Under the pieces are notes generated by a model. The model did no database searches. It had not been told where the DNA came from and saw nothing but the letters and a program-made list of their open reading frames with translations. DNA of 22,819 bases. It comes from Bacillota bacterium. GTDB lineage: Bacteria > Bacillota_A > Clostridia > Lachnospirales > Lachnospiraceae. Location of the stretch: assembly GCA_023443625.1 (NCBI GenBank), contig JAEZTQ010000022.1, positions 1 through 22,819 of the forward strand, read 5' to 3'. This document shows, in pieces, positions 7,766 through 14,965 of the stretch; position 1 is the first letter of the stretch; each line of letters begins with the position of its first letter. Position numbers and translations under genes: made by a program.

Positions 7766-7800
7766 AGGGCTGCCAGATTCATTGGTAGCCTTATTTTTAT
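7766..7800 (+). terminator. Rho-independent terminator after the LspA-like gene
   Basis: AGGGCTGCCA (7766-7775) pairs with TGGTAGCCTT (7783-7792) over 10 bp (two G-U pairs), with a 7-nt loop and a T-rich tail (ATTTTTAT). It closes the unit that began at 3429. Confidence 0.85.
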
Positions 7801-7871
7801 TCCTAGTCTTAATGTTTACTTTGCGTAAATATATACTTTACAAAAATATTTACATCACAATAATAGATACC

Positions 7872-7900
7872 TTGACAGGCGAGGTATATCTTGGTATAAT
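7872..7900 (+). promoter_or_regulatory. Consensus sigma-A promoter of the padR operon
   Basis: A perfect TTGACA (7872-7877) and TATAAT (7895-7900) are 17 bases apart. Transcription would start near 7907, leaving a short leader of about 20 bases. The directly repeated GGTATA (7883-7888 and 7894-7899) overlaps the -10 box and could be part of a PadR autoregulation site (inference). A promoter this strong usually needs a repressor. Confidence 0.9.
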
Positions 7901-7925
7901 ATGGTACAATAAAGGAGGAAGAGAT

Positions 7926-8249
7926 ATGTCGATTACATCAGATGTTATCAGGGGGCATACGGAACCTATTATCTTGGCACATCTTATTGAAAAAGACAGC
8001 TATGGCTATCAGATAAATAAAGAAATCATGGATAAGACAGATAATATGTATGAATTAAAGGAGGCTACCTTATATTCAGCCTTTCGAAGGCTGGAGCAGG
8101 CCAATCTAATCACTTCCTATTGGGGAGATGAAGGGGTAGGAGCAAGGCGAAGATATTATGCGATTACTGATCAGGGACGCATGGCATATCAGGAATATAA
8201 AAGAGATTGGGAGAATGCAAAGGAGATTATCAATAAATTATTAAAATAA
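7926..8249 (+). CDS. PadR-family winged-helix transcriptional repressor
   Basis: This 107-residue DNA-binding protein belongs to the short PadR subfamily (winged helix plus one C-terminal dimerisation helix). ILAHLIEKDSYGYQINKEI is the first helix pair. ELKEATLYSAFRRLEQANLI is the recognition helix region, GARRRYYAITDQG the beta wing, and QEYKRDWENAKEIINKLL the dimer helix. The frame is open further upstream, but AGGAGG (7914-7919) sits just before ATG 7926, and the upstream extension would cross the preceding terminator and this operon's own promoter. It is the first gene of the operon. Members next to HAAS/DUF4097 genes typically repress their own operon until an envelope-active compound is present; that role here is inferred. 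Confidence 0.93.
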   Translation: MSITSDVIRGHTEPIILAHLIEKDSYGYQINKEIMDKTDNMYELKEATLYSAFRRLEQANLITSYWGDEGVGARRRYYAITDQGRMAYQEYKRDWENAKEIINKLLK

Positions 8250-8262
8250 AGGGGAGTTTCCG

Positions 8263-8988
8263 ATGAATGCGAGAATAAAAAATCATATCGAGATGCTATT
8301 TGAGAAGGCTCCGAAGACAAGAAAAGCCTTGGAGCTTAAAGAGGAGTTACTGGCTAATTCTCAGGAGCGTTATGAAGATTTAATCAACAGTGGTATAGGA
8401 CAAGAGGATGCAATCAAGAATGTAATAAGCTCTATAGGTGATGTTTCTGAATTATTCAAAGGTTTAGATGAGATTCAGGAGGAGAAGAGCGATGTACAGC
8501 AAGGGCAAGCTAAGAAAGCAGCATTATTAAAAAGCATTGCTGTGGGAATATATGTATTTGGTGTAGTAGTGTTTCTTTACTTTATCTTTCTTAATGGGGC
8601 CGTATATCAACCTAATCAAGTGATGCACAATATGACAGGGCTTTATATGGGTAGCTATTACAATTATGTTTTAATTGGATTAATACTAATGCTTCTCATT
8701 GATATCGTACCAACTTGCATGCTGGTCTATGTTGCTACAGTGTACCCACGATATAAGAAGCCAGAGATGACAGTAGTTGAGAATTTTAAAGAGTGGAATA
8801 ATCAATCTAAGAAGAAGAAATCCATTAAAAGATACGTTAGTTTGGTACTTTGGGCAGCAACAATCATGCTGTATTTTGTAATAAGTGTTTTAACTTATGC
8901 TTGGTATGCAACCTGGGTTATCTTCTTTATCGCTTTGTGTTTACAAGCGGTGATTGAACTGGTTTTCAGAATCAAAGAGATGAATTAA
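8263..8988 (+). CDS. HAAS-domain (DUF1700-like) membrane protein
   Basis: This 241-residue protein has a cytoplasmic alpha-helical HAAS-type domain at residues 1-75. The segments ELKEELLANSQERYEDL and NSGIGQEDAIKNVISSIG are the hallmark helices. About four transmembrane helices follow (roughly 88-112, 133-158, 190-210 and 214-235). Such domains are almost always encoded next to PadR regulators and are thought to relay signals between membrane and regulator. The gene begins 13 bases after padR with AAGGGGAG as ribosome binding site, and ends 17 bases before the DUF4097 gene. A lysine-rich cytoplasmic loop (NNQSKKKKSIKR) lies between the second and third membrane helices. Confidence 0.85.
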   Translation: MNARIKNHIEMLFEKAPKTRKALELKEELLANSQERYEDLINSGIGQEDAIKNVISSIGDVSELFKGLDEIQEEKSDVQQGQAKKAALLKSIAVGIYVFGVVVFLYFIFLNGAVYQPNQVMHNMTGLYMGSYYNYVLIGLILMLLIDIVPTCMLVYVATVYPRYKKPEMTVVENFKEWNNQSKKKKSIKRYVSLVLWAATIMLYFVISVLTYAWYATWVIFFIALCLQAVIELVFRIKEMN

Positions 8989-9005
8989 GAAAGGGAAGAG
9001 GGAGA

Positions 9006-10130
9006 ATGAAAAAAGCATTAATCGCATGTATTACTGGGTTAGTTCTTATGGCAATCTGTTTATTATTTTTGATGATAGCAGTAATTAATAAAGGGGGACT
9101 TGAAGTTAGGAGGGTAAACACTAGTAATTTGGAGTTGGTGAATACCCAGGAGGTTGACATGGGGGATATTTCCTCTGTTGACATAAGATTTTCTTCCGAT
9201 GATGTAGTCTTTTATACCAGTGATTCAGATAAGCTCATATTAAAAGAGTATATGAATTATACACCTGAGGACCATGAATTGGCAAAGATAACAACCACGG
9301 GGCAGGGAGTGTCAATCCAGGGAAGAAGAAACGATAGAAAGGTATTTATCTCTTGGAATGAGAATAGCAGAGCAGAAATATATCTGCCAGTAGGGTATGC
9401 AGGGAGTATCAATGTGAATACCTCTAGTGGAGATATTTTATCAGATTTGGTTCTGGCACTGACTGAATTTGTTAGCAATAGTAGCAGCGGAGATGTTTAT
9501 ATTAATGAAATTAAAGGAGAGAATATTAAAATTACGACTTCCAGTGGTAATATCACCATAGAGAAAGCAGAGGGAAACAGGCAATTATCTGCTACAAGCG
9601 GGGATATTAGAGTCTTTGGTGGAGAAGGAGATAGTGAAGTTAGGACTTCTTCGGGGAATATCACCATGGAAAATGCCGTTGGTAAAGTATACATTAGTGC
9701 TAATAGCGGAGATATTAAGCTGTTTCATTCCATTGGAGAGAAAAATATTAAATCTTCCTCCGGTAATATTACCCTAGATAATGTTACAGGACTGGTTGAG
9801 ATAACTTCCAGTAGTGGGGATGTTAGAATTATGGCCTTAAGTAGCGCAGGTACTATCAGTACTTCCTCTGGTAATATTCTATATGAATTGGATGAAGTCA
9901 CGGATGACATAACTATAAAGGCTAACAGTGGTGATGTTACCCTTAGTCTTCCAAGAGAGATTACCTGTGATTTTGCTGCCAGAACCACCAGTGGTAGTAT
10001 TAATACCTTCTTTGATGATGCTCTGTCTTATGATGAGGATAGAGAAAAAGCAGAGGGTATGGTTGGTGAAGGCGAGGATAGAATGATTAGAATAGACACC
10101 ACTAGCGGTAATATTAAGGTTCTAGATTAG
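9006..10130 (+). CDS. DUF4097-family beta-strand repeat protein, membrane-anchored
   Basis: This 374-residue protein has one N-terminal membrane anchor (about residues 4-27) and an extracytoplasmic region dominated by short beta repeats. I count about twelve rungs with the core S-G-[DN]-[IV], roughly 18-22 residues apart, from SSGDILS near residue 143 to the terminal TTSGNIKVLD. Such repeats fold into a beta-helix or beta-solenoid. The family (DUF4097, formerly an adhesin-like family) commonly follows PadR and HAAS genes, and its biochemical role is unknown. The rungs alternate between SGD and SGN almost strictly (see findings). There is no lipobox cysteine and no sorting motif. A good ribosome binding site (GAGGGAG) precedes ATG. 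Confidence 0.88.
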   Translation: MKKALIACITGLVLMAICLLFLMIAVINKGGLEVRRVNTSNLELVNTQEVDMGDISSVDIRFSSDDVVFYTSDSDKLILKEYMNYTPEDHELAKITTTGQGVSIQGRRNDRKVFISWNENSRAEIYLPVGYAGSINVNTSSGDILSDLVLALTEFVSNSSSGDVYINEIKGENIKITTSSGNITIEKAEGNRQLSATSGDIRVFGGEGDSEVRTSSGNITMENAVGKVYISANSGDIKLFHSIGEKNIKSSSGNITLDNVTGLVEITSSSGDVRIMALSSAGTISTSSGNILYELDEVTDDITIKANSGDVTLSLPREITCDFAARTTSGSINTFFDDALSYDEDREKAEGMVGEGEDRMIRIDTTSGNIKVLD

Positions 10131-10186
10131 GGATCTTTCATCCTCCACATTTATTAAAAAGCGTATAAGTCAGAAGGGGTAGGAGT

Positions 10187-10924
10187 ATGGTAAATAACAA
10201 AGAAAAGATACCTAAGGTACAAAAGGATATGCTTCTATCCCTTAGAAATGTCAAGAAGACCTATCATGTGGGAAATGTAGATACACCAGTGTTGAAAGGG
10301 GTTTCTATTGACATCTATAAGGGAGAGTTAATTATTATCTTAGGAGCTAGTGGAAGTGGAAAGACTACATTACTTAATATCATTGGTGGAATGGACACTT
10401 TGACCGAAGGAGAGTTCCTATTTGAAGGGAAGGACTATTCTAATGCGTCAGAAGGAGTTTTAACCAATTACCGAAGAAATTATGTAGGATATATCTTCCA
10501 GACCTATAATCTAATGCCAAATCTAACGGCAAAGGAAAATCTTGATTTTATTGCAGCGTTATGTAAGTGTCCTAAGGATTCACATACAGTATTACAGAGT
10601 ATAGGGATGGAGGATTATGAGAAAAGCTACCCCTCCCAGTTGTCTGGTGGACAACAGCAGAGAGTATCCATTGCAAGAGCAGTGGTTAAGAATCCTCAAA
10701 TTATTTTGGCAGATGAGCCCACAGCGGCACTTGATTATAAAAATAGTATAGAGATTCTAAAAATTCTTCAGATTCTTGTTAAGGAAGGATCAACCATGGT
10801 AATGGTGACCCATAATGAGGAAATCAGTAAGATGGCGGATCGGGTAGTTCATATCCAGGATGGATTAATTTCAAAGATTACAGAGAATTCTAGTCCATGT
10901 CAGGCAGAGTCCTTACTATGGTAA
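10187..10924 (+). CDS. ABC transporter ATP-binding protein, MacB/LolD-type
   Basis: This 245-residue cytoplasmic ATPase probably powers the FtsX-type permease encoded downstream. Motifs are complete: Walker A GASGSGKT (53-60), Q-loop Gln105 in IFQTYNLMP, signature LSGGQQQR (152-159), Walker B ILADEP (173-178) with Glu177, D-loop ALD and the switch His209. The architecture matches the type VII (mechanotransmission) ABC ATPases that pair with MacB, FtsX or BceB-like permeases. GGAG precedes ATG at 10187. A later Met (residue 15) begins the canonical domain, but the earlier start has the ribosome binding site. The last codons overlap a small ORF in another frame. It lies 56 bases after the DUF4097 gene and probably shares the padR promoter. 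Confidence 0.94.
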   Translation: MVNNKEKIPKVQKDMLLSLRNVKKTYHVGNVDTPVLKGVSIDIYKGELIIILGASGSGKTTLLNIIGGMDTLTEGEFLFEGKDYSNASEGVLTNYRRNYVGYIFQTYNLMPNLTAKENLDFIAALCKCPKDSHTVLQSIGMEDYEKSYPSQLSGGQQQRVSIARAVVKNPQIILADEPTAALDYKNSIEILKILQILVKEGSTMVMVTHNEEISKMADRVVHIQDGLISKITENSSPCQAESLLW

Positions 10925-11043
10925 ATGTAAGTTCTAGTAATGGTATCTTGACAAGCAAGAGGGGAGTTAATGCTTCTGTAGAATGCGCTCGGTGCGGAGA
11001 AGGTACAATGAACTGTAGTCATGGGCATTCGTTGTTTAATTAA
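10918..11043 (+). CDS. Possible 41-residue Cys/His-rich microprotein
   Basis: This short frame exactly fills the space between the ABC ATPase and its permease. Its ATG overlaps the ATPase stop by 7 bases (ATGGTAA), an arrangement seen in translational coupling. The product has Cys23-x2-Cys26-x6-Cys33-x-His35-x-His37, a spacing that could bind a metal such as zinc, within CARCGEGTMNCSHGHS. No strong ribosome binding site is seen (CAGAG only), so coupling would be needed. I know no family for it. The alternatives are a chance open frame or a decayed C-terminal extension of the ATPase. Confidence that it is translated is low to moderate. Confidence 0.35.
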   Translation: MVNVSSSNGILTSKRGVNASVECARCGEGTMNCSHGHSLFN

Positions 11044-11060
11044 GAAGGGGTCGTATATTC

Positions 11061-13505
11061 ATGAAAAAAATACAAATAATTGAACTTATAAGGACAATTA
11101 AGGGTTCAATTATCAAATTTCTATCTTTAATTTTAATTATTAGTATTGGCCTTTCGACCTATCTTGGTATTCGCTTTGCAGGCCAATCCATGAAAGAGAC
11201 AGGGAGTAAATATTATAAAGAAAGTTATTATAATCATCTCCAGGTATCTTATGCCTATGGGTTAGATGAGGAGGATATTAGTCACATAGAACAGGTAGAA
11301 GATGTCAGCCGTGTGGAAGGTGGCTACGTAACAACAGGGTTTTTGACCTTAAGTGAGAAAGAACTTCTCGTTACAATTCAAGCTATGTCAACCCAAGTTA
11401 ATCAGACTACTTTACTTGAGGGGCGTATCCCTGTTAAGGAGAATGAGATTGCCATTGAAAGGTCCCTGCAGGAGGAAAATCAGGTTCAGCTTGGCGATGT
11501 TATTGCCATTGACAGTAGTGATCCTGGGGGCTTAAGTCTCCTAAAGGAAAGTAGCTTCAAGGTTGTAGGCATAGTACAACATCCAGAGTATGTCAGTAAC
11601 TATGAATATGGGAAAAGGGGAACCAGTAACAAGGGGAATGGCAACTGCCTAAACTTTGTACTTACAGCCAAGGAAGCCTTTCATCAGGAAGTGTTAAGGG
11701 GGACTTATACGAAACTCTATATCTGGTCGGACTGGGTGGAGGAAGCAAAACCTTTTTCCAAGGAATATAAAGAACGAAGCCAGGTACTTATTGATAGGAT
11801 TAAGGTCATTGGAACCCAAAGAACAATAGAAGAAAATACCCAGGAAGTAAAAGCCCAGTGGATTGTCACAGGACGGGATGCCAATGCTAGCTATGTCATG
11901 CTGAATGCAAGCATAGAGACCATTGGCAAAATAAGTATGAGTTTTGCCTTCGTCTTTATCCTTGTCGCAGCTATGGTTTGCTATTCCTCCATGAGCAGGA
12001 TGATTCATGAACAGAAGATTTACATAGGTACCCAAAAGGCATTGGGATATAGAGGGGGAGAAATATTAAGAAAATATCTGATCTATGCAGCTTTATGTGT
12101 CATATTAGGAAGCTATGGAGGGGTATTCTTTGCAATCTATATGGTAGAGGATATGACCCTAAATAGCTATATTCCAATGTACATTTTTCAGGGGTATCAG
12201 AATGTATACAATTGGAAGGACATCATAATCGTATTTGTAGCTGCAATATTATTAATGCTTACTGCTACGGTCCTTGCCTGTAGAAAGTTAATTAAGAGTC
12301 CTACAGTGCATTTGCTATCTCGTGGGACTATAGATGAGAACAAGGAGATGGACATAGAAAGGACGAAGTGGTGGAGAAAACGCTCTCTATATACCAGATC
12401 TATGCTGCGAAATCTCATGCAGGATCGTAGATATGTCATCACAACTATAATTGGTGTAACTGGATGTACAGCACTTATGATTATAGGCTTTACCCTAAAA
12501 TTCTCCATACAGGATATCATTCCTGAGCAGTTTGAAAATATCTTGCGTTATGAGATGTGCCTCATTACTTCCGGTAAGACCGAGGAAGAGGTACAACCAT
12601 ATTTTGATTATCTGGATCAAAATACTGCCATATCCTATGTAGGTGTTAAGGAGGAAATGGCTGTGATGCGTGTTAATGGGCAGAAATATATGAGTGCAGG
12701 CATGATTGTATCAGAGCAGGAGGATATTTCGGAGTATTTCTATATGAGAGATAAGAAGGATGGAAATCTCCTTGCAGTTCCTCATAGTGGAGCTATAGTA
12801 AGTAGCCATCTGGCCAATTATTATGGACTTCGTAAGGGGGACTATATTGAAATTACTGATTCCTATGGGATTAATCATCCAATTGAGGTGGTAGGATTTT
12901 TTGATAATTATGTGAATCATTATATTGTAATGTCTACAGAATATTATGAGGAAGTATTTCTTAAGGATAGTAGCGTCAACACCTTTTATATGAAGTTGGG
13001 TGGGGAAGATATAGAAGAAGTTCGAGATGATCTAATGGAGATAGAGCATTTTGCAGCCTTTGTAAATAAGGATATGGGAATTGAAATATTTGAAGGCATT
13101 GCAGATTCAATAGATGCAATTATTCAGATTCAGATTTTTATGTCTGCAGTCATGGCTTTGGTGGTGGTTATGAACTTGTCAGCCATGTATATCAAGGAGA
13201 AGGAACGCATTCTAGCGATTATGCGAATCAATGGATTTACATTAAGGGAAACAAAAAGGTATATTGCTAAAAATAATAGAATTATTGTTATCATTGGACT
13301 CATAGCAGGAGTAATGTTGGGCATCCTACTTGGATACAGCATTGTACTGGCCATTGAAAATGATACCACTTGCTTTGTGCATAGGCCCAGTATTAAGGCA
13401 TGTGTAATAGGTATTGGTCTAGGTGGCTCCTTTGCAGCAATTGTTAATAAGATTGCAAGAAGGAAGATTAATTTCATGCCCTTAAATCAAATTAATTCAT
13501 TTTAG
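11061..13505 (+). CDS. FtsX/MacB-type ABC transporter permease
   Basis: This 814-residue permease is the probable partner of the upstream ATPase. A first helix (about 15-36) is followed by a large extracellular MacB-like domain (about 40-280). Helices follow at roughly 290-313, 338-364, 388-408 and 458-480. A second extracellular domain (about 485-685) precedes helices near 688-713, 740-765 and 778-798. Two FtsX-type three-helix bundles can be recognised, the second being the usual C-terminal one. Substrates of such clostridial permeases are lipids, peptides or antimicrobials; none can be named here. GAAGGGG lies 10 bases before ATG. No U-tailed terminator is obvious in the 130 bases that follow. 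Confidence 0.9.
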   Translation: MKKIQIIELIRTIKGSIIKFLSLILIISIGLSTYLGIRFAGQSMKETGSKYYKESYYNHLQVSYAYGLDEEDISHIEQVEDVSRVEGGYVTTGFLTLSEKELLVTIQAMSTQVNQTTLLEGRIPVKENEIAIERSLQEENQVQLGDVIAIDSSDPGGLSLLKESSFKVVGIVQHPEYVSNYEYGKRGTSNKGNGNCLNFVLTAKEAFHQEVLRGTYTKLYIWSDWVEEAKPFSKEYKERSQVLIDRIKVIGTQRTIEENTQEVKAQWIVTGRDANASYVMLNASIETIGKISMSFAFVFILVAAMVCYSSMSRMIHEQKIYIGTQKALGYRGGEILRKYLIYAALCVILGSYGGVFFAIYMVEDMTLNSYIPMYIFQGYQNVYNWKDIIIVFVAAILLMLTATVLACRKLIKSPTVHLLSRGTIDENKEMDIERTKWWRKRSLYTRSMLRNLMQDRRYVITTIIGVTGCTALMIIGFTLKFSIQDIIPEQFENILRYEMCLITSGKTEEEVQPYFDYLDQNTAISYVGVKEEMAVMRVNGQKYMSAGMIVSEQEDISEYFYMRDKKDGNLLAVPHSGAIVSSHLANYYGLRKGDYIEITDSYGINHPIEVVGFFDNYVNHYIVMSTEYYEEVFLKDSSVNTFYMKLGGEDIEEVRDDLMEIEHFAAFVNKDMGIEIFEGIADSIDAIIQIQIFMSAVMALVVVMNLSAMYIKEKERILAIMRINGFTLRETKRYIAKNNRIIVIIGLIAGVMLGILLGYSIVLAIENDTTCFVHRPSIKACVIGIGLGGSFAAIVNKIARRKINFMPLNQINSF

Positions 13506-13573
13506 AATCCAGGGTAGTGGCTCTGTGCTTTATTCCCATATTCTAATTGCAGATGACAAATTAAAACAAAATA

Positions 13574-13602
13574 TTGGAAAATCTCAGCATATCGTGTAGA
13601 AT
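13574..13602 (+). promoter_or_regulatory. Candidate promoter for the 372-residue membrane protein
   Basis: TTGGAA (13574-13579) and TAGAAT (13597-13602) have the ideal 17-base spacing and lie 34 bases upstream of the start codon. Each box has 4-5 of 6 consensus bases. Confidence 0.6.
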
Positions 13603-13636
13603 AAAGTTATCTCACTAGATTAGAAAGGATGATGCT

Positions 13637-14755
13637 ATGAGTTTTAGGGATATAATAGTCATACTATGTATAGGTGGTATATTTGTAATACCCATCGTAT
13701 TAACCATACTTAATGTGCGAAGGGTTGTGAAGAAAAGACCGTCCTTTCTCTTTGAGCTTATCGCCTTCTCCCTTGGCATGGTATACTTGGTTTTAGCCTA
13801 TGCTTTATTAGAGCCGGTTCATTACAGCCAAGCACTTTTTGCTAGCTATGGACCAGTTTTTCATGAGGCTTTTAGTCGGAATCACATTGCTACCCTTATT
13901 GTATTATGGTTGATTAGTTTGGCATTTTACTTTATTCTGAAATTCATAAAAAAGAATTTTCCCCCCATCATAGAGGCCCTTCTTCTGTCTGGTGTCTATG
14001 TTGGTATCATTATAAGTATTTTGGTAGCCCTTCAACTAGTTAGTGGCTTTGGAGGAGATACTCTCTACATTGTAACTATACTCTATATGTATCTATTCCT
14101 TGGTAATTACTTCCTTCTTACAATTAATTTACTACTTCGTATTGCAAGAAGGAAAGCCCAGGAGCAGAGGAAGGTTGAGTATAAGAATAAATTCTTACAA
14201 AGATGTAATGAGTGGTTGGTAAAGGGATCGAATTTATATGTGGGAGGAGTTATACTTTTGCTTCCACTCTTAGTGGTAATCATTTTGCTGCTCACCCTAT
14301 TTGGTCAGGAACCAGATAGTGTAATTAAAGCCTTTACCCAGACCAGTGATTGGGTGTTATCCACCCAGGTTTCCCCTCCCCCATTGGAATACAGTGGACA
14401 CTATCTATGTACTGTATCTTTAAGGGGACATAAGAAATTAGTTAAGCCTGTACGTTATGGAATTAGGGGTGGTAAAAAGATTGTAGTCAATCGACAGCTC
14501 TGTATTGCCAATGCCTTCGAACAATTAATTTTGGAGAGAGCCCCTCGGTTTCATAAGGTAGTTAGAAATTTCTATGATACCTATGGGTATCCTCTTTCAA
14601 AATTAATTAGAAAGCCATGGATTGCAGATGTTATCTATCTAATTATGAAGCCCTTAGAATGGTTGTTTCTATTGGTCTTATATACCTTTGATGCAAAGCC
14701 AGAAGATAGAATTGCGAGACAGTATTTGCCTCAGGTAACTTCTGGCAGGATATAA
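13637..14755 (+). CDS. Polytopic membrane protein, possibly DUF6688-like
   Basis: This 372-residue protein has about seven membrane segments: roughly residues 5-27, 38-60, 90-108, 113-137, 143-167, 200-222, and a final one near 335-353. A soluble stretch (about 225-330) lies before the last segment and contains SGHYLCTVSLRGHKKLVKP and IVVNRQLCIANAFEQL. These phrases recall the uncharacterised DUF6688 membrane proteins, but the assignment is from memory and tentative. No enzyme motif is evident. It has its own promoter and a ribosome binding site (GAAAGGATG). It lies between the ABC exporter operon and an IS insertion, so the original downstream neighbour may have been separated from it. Confidence 0.6.
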   Translation: MSFRDIIVILCIGGIFVIPIVLTILNVRRVVKKRPSFLFELIAFSLGMVYLVLAYALLEPVHYSQALFASYGPVFHEAFSRNHIATLIVLWLISLAFYFILKFIKKNFPPIIEALLLSGVYVGIIISILVALQLVSGFGGDTLYIVTILYMYLFLGNYFLLTINLLLRIARRKAQEQRKVEYKNKFLQRCNEWLVKGSNLYVGGVILLLPLLVVIILLLTLFGQEPDSVIKAFTQTSDWVLSTQVSPPPLEYSGHYLCTVSLRGHKKLVKPVRYGIRGGKKIVVNRQLCIANAFEQLILERAPRFHKVVRNFYDTYGYPLSKLIRKPWIADVIYLIMKPLEWLFLLVLYTFDAKPEDRIARQYLPQVTSGRI

Positions 14756-14805
14756 GGTAAGGGCCTTGTTTCTATAATTAGGCTTAAAAAAATAGACATA
14801 AACTA

Positions 14806-14838
14806 ATTAGGACTGTTTCATACAGTCCTAATATTTTA
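14806..14838 (+). terminator. Probable terminator after the 372-residue membrane protein
   Basis: ATTAGGACTGT (14806-14816) and its exact complement (14822-14832) form an 11-bp stem with a TTCAT loop, followed by ATTTTA. The T-run is short, so termination strength is uncertain. Confidence 0.6.
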
Positions 14839-14865
14839 TGCTATAGGAAATTGTGTCCTATAGCA
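14839..14865. repeat. 10-bp hairpin sharing a motif with 18883-18897
   Basis: TGCTATAGGA (14839-14848) pairs perfectly with TCCTATAGCA (14856-14865). It is followed by a run of eight A, not T, on the + strand, and has no T-run in terminator position on the - strand either. The core TAGGAAATTGTGTCC (14844-14858) recurs as TAGGAAATTACGTCC at 18883-18897, with 13 of 15 bases identical. Confidence 0.5.
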
Positions 14866-14877
14866 AAAAAAATAATT

Positions 14878-14964
14878 GGATGCGCACCTCAGCGAATAAC
14901 GCAAATGAATTTGCGTATGAAGTATATTGCTTCGCAATCCGCTCGGGCGCGAAGTGTCAGCAAG
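14878..14964. repeat. GC-richer palindromic segment beside the IS
   Basis: This 87-base segment is visibly richer in G+C than its surroundings and packed with inverted repeats. ACGCAAAT (14899-14906) pairs with ATTTGCGT (14909-14916). CTTCGC (14930-14935) pairs with GCGAAG (14949-14954). The alternative ATTGC (14926-14930) / GCAAT (14934-14938) excludes the second stem. It ends exactly where the IS inverted repeat begins. It could be an interspersed repeat (REP/MITE type) that served as a target for the IS, or a structured RNA. Confidence 0.45.
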
Positions 14965-14965
14965 G

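Noticed and set aside
7749..7925. N-terminal extension of the PadR frame (59 extra residues, hydrophobic)
   Set aside because: It runs through the terminator at 7766-7800 and the consensus promoter at 7872-7900, and a strong AGGAGG precedes the internal ATG at 7926.
9257..9988. Minus-strand open frames opposite the DUF4097 gene
   Set aside because: They are a by-product of the repetitive Ser/Gly codons on the + strand; no ribosome binding site or family similarity is seen.
11694..13477. Several minus-strand frames opposite the ABC permease
   Set aside because: They lie inside a clearly coding + strand gene and have no start signals or recognisable motifs.
14839..14873. Terminator at the second hairpin
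   Set aside because: The stem is followed by A residues on the + strand and lacks a T-run in the right place on the - strand.
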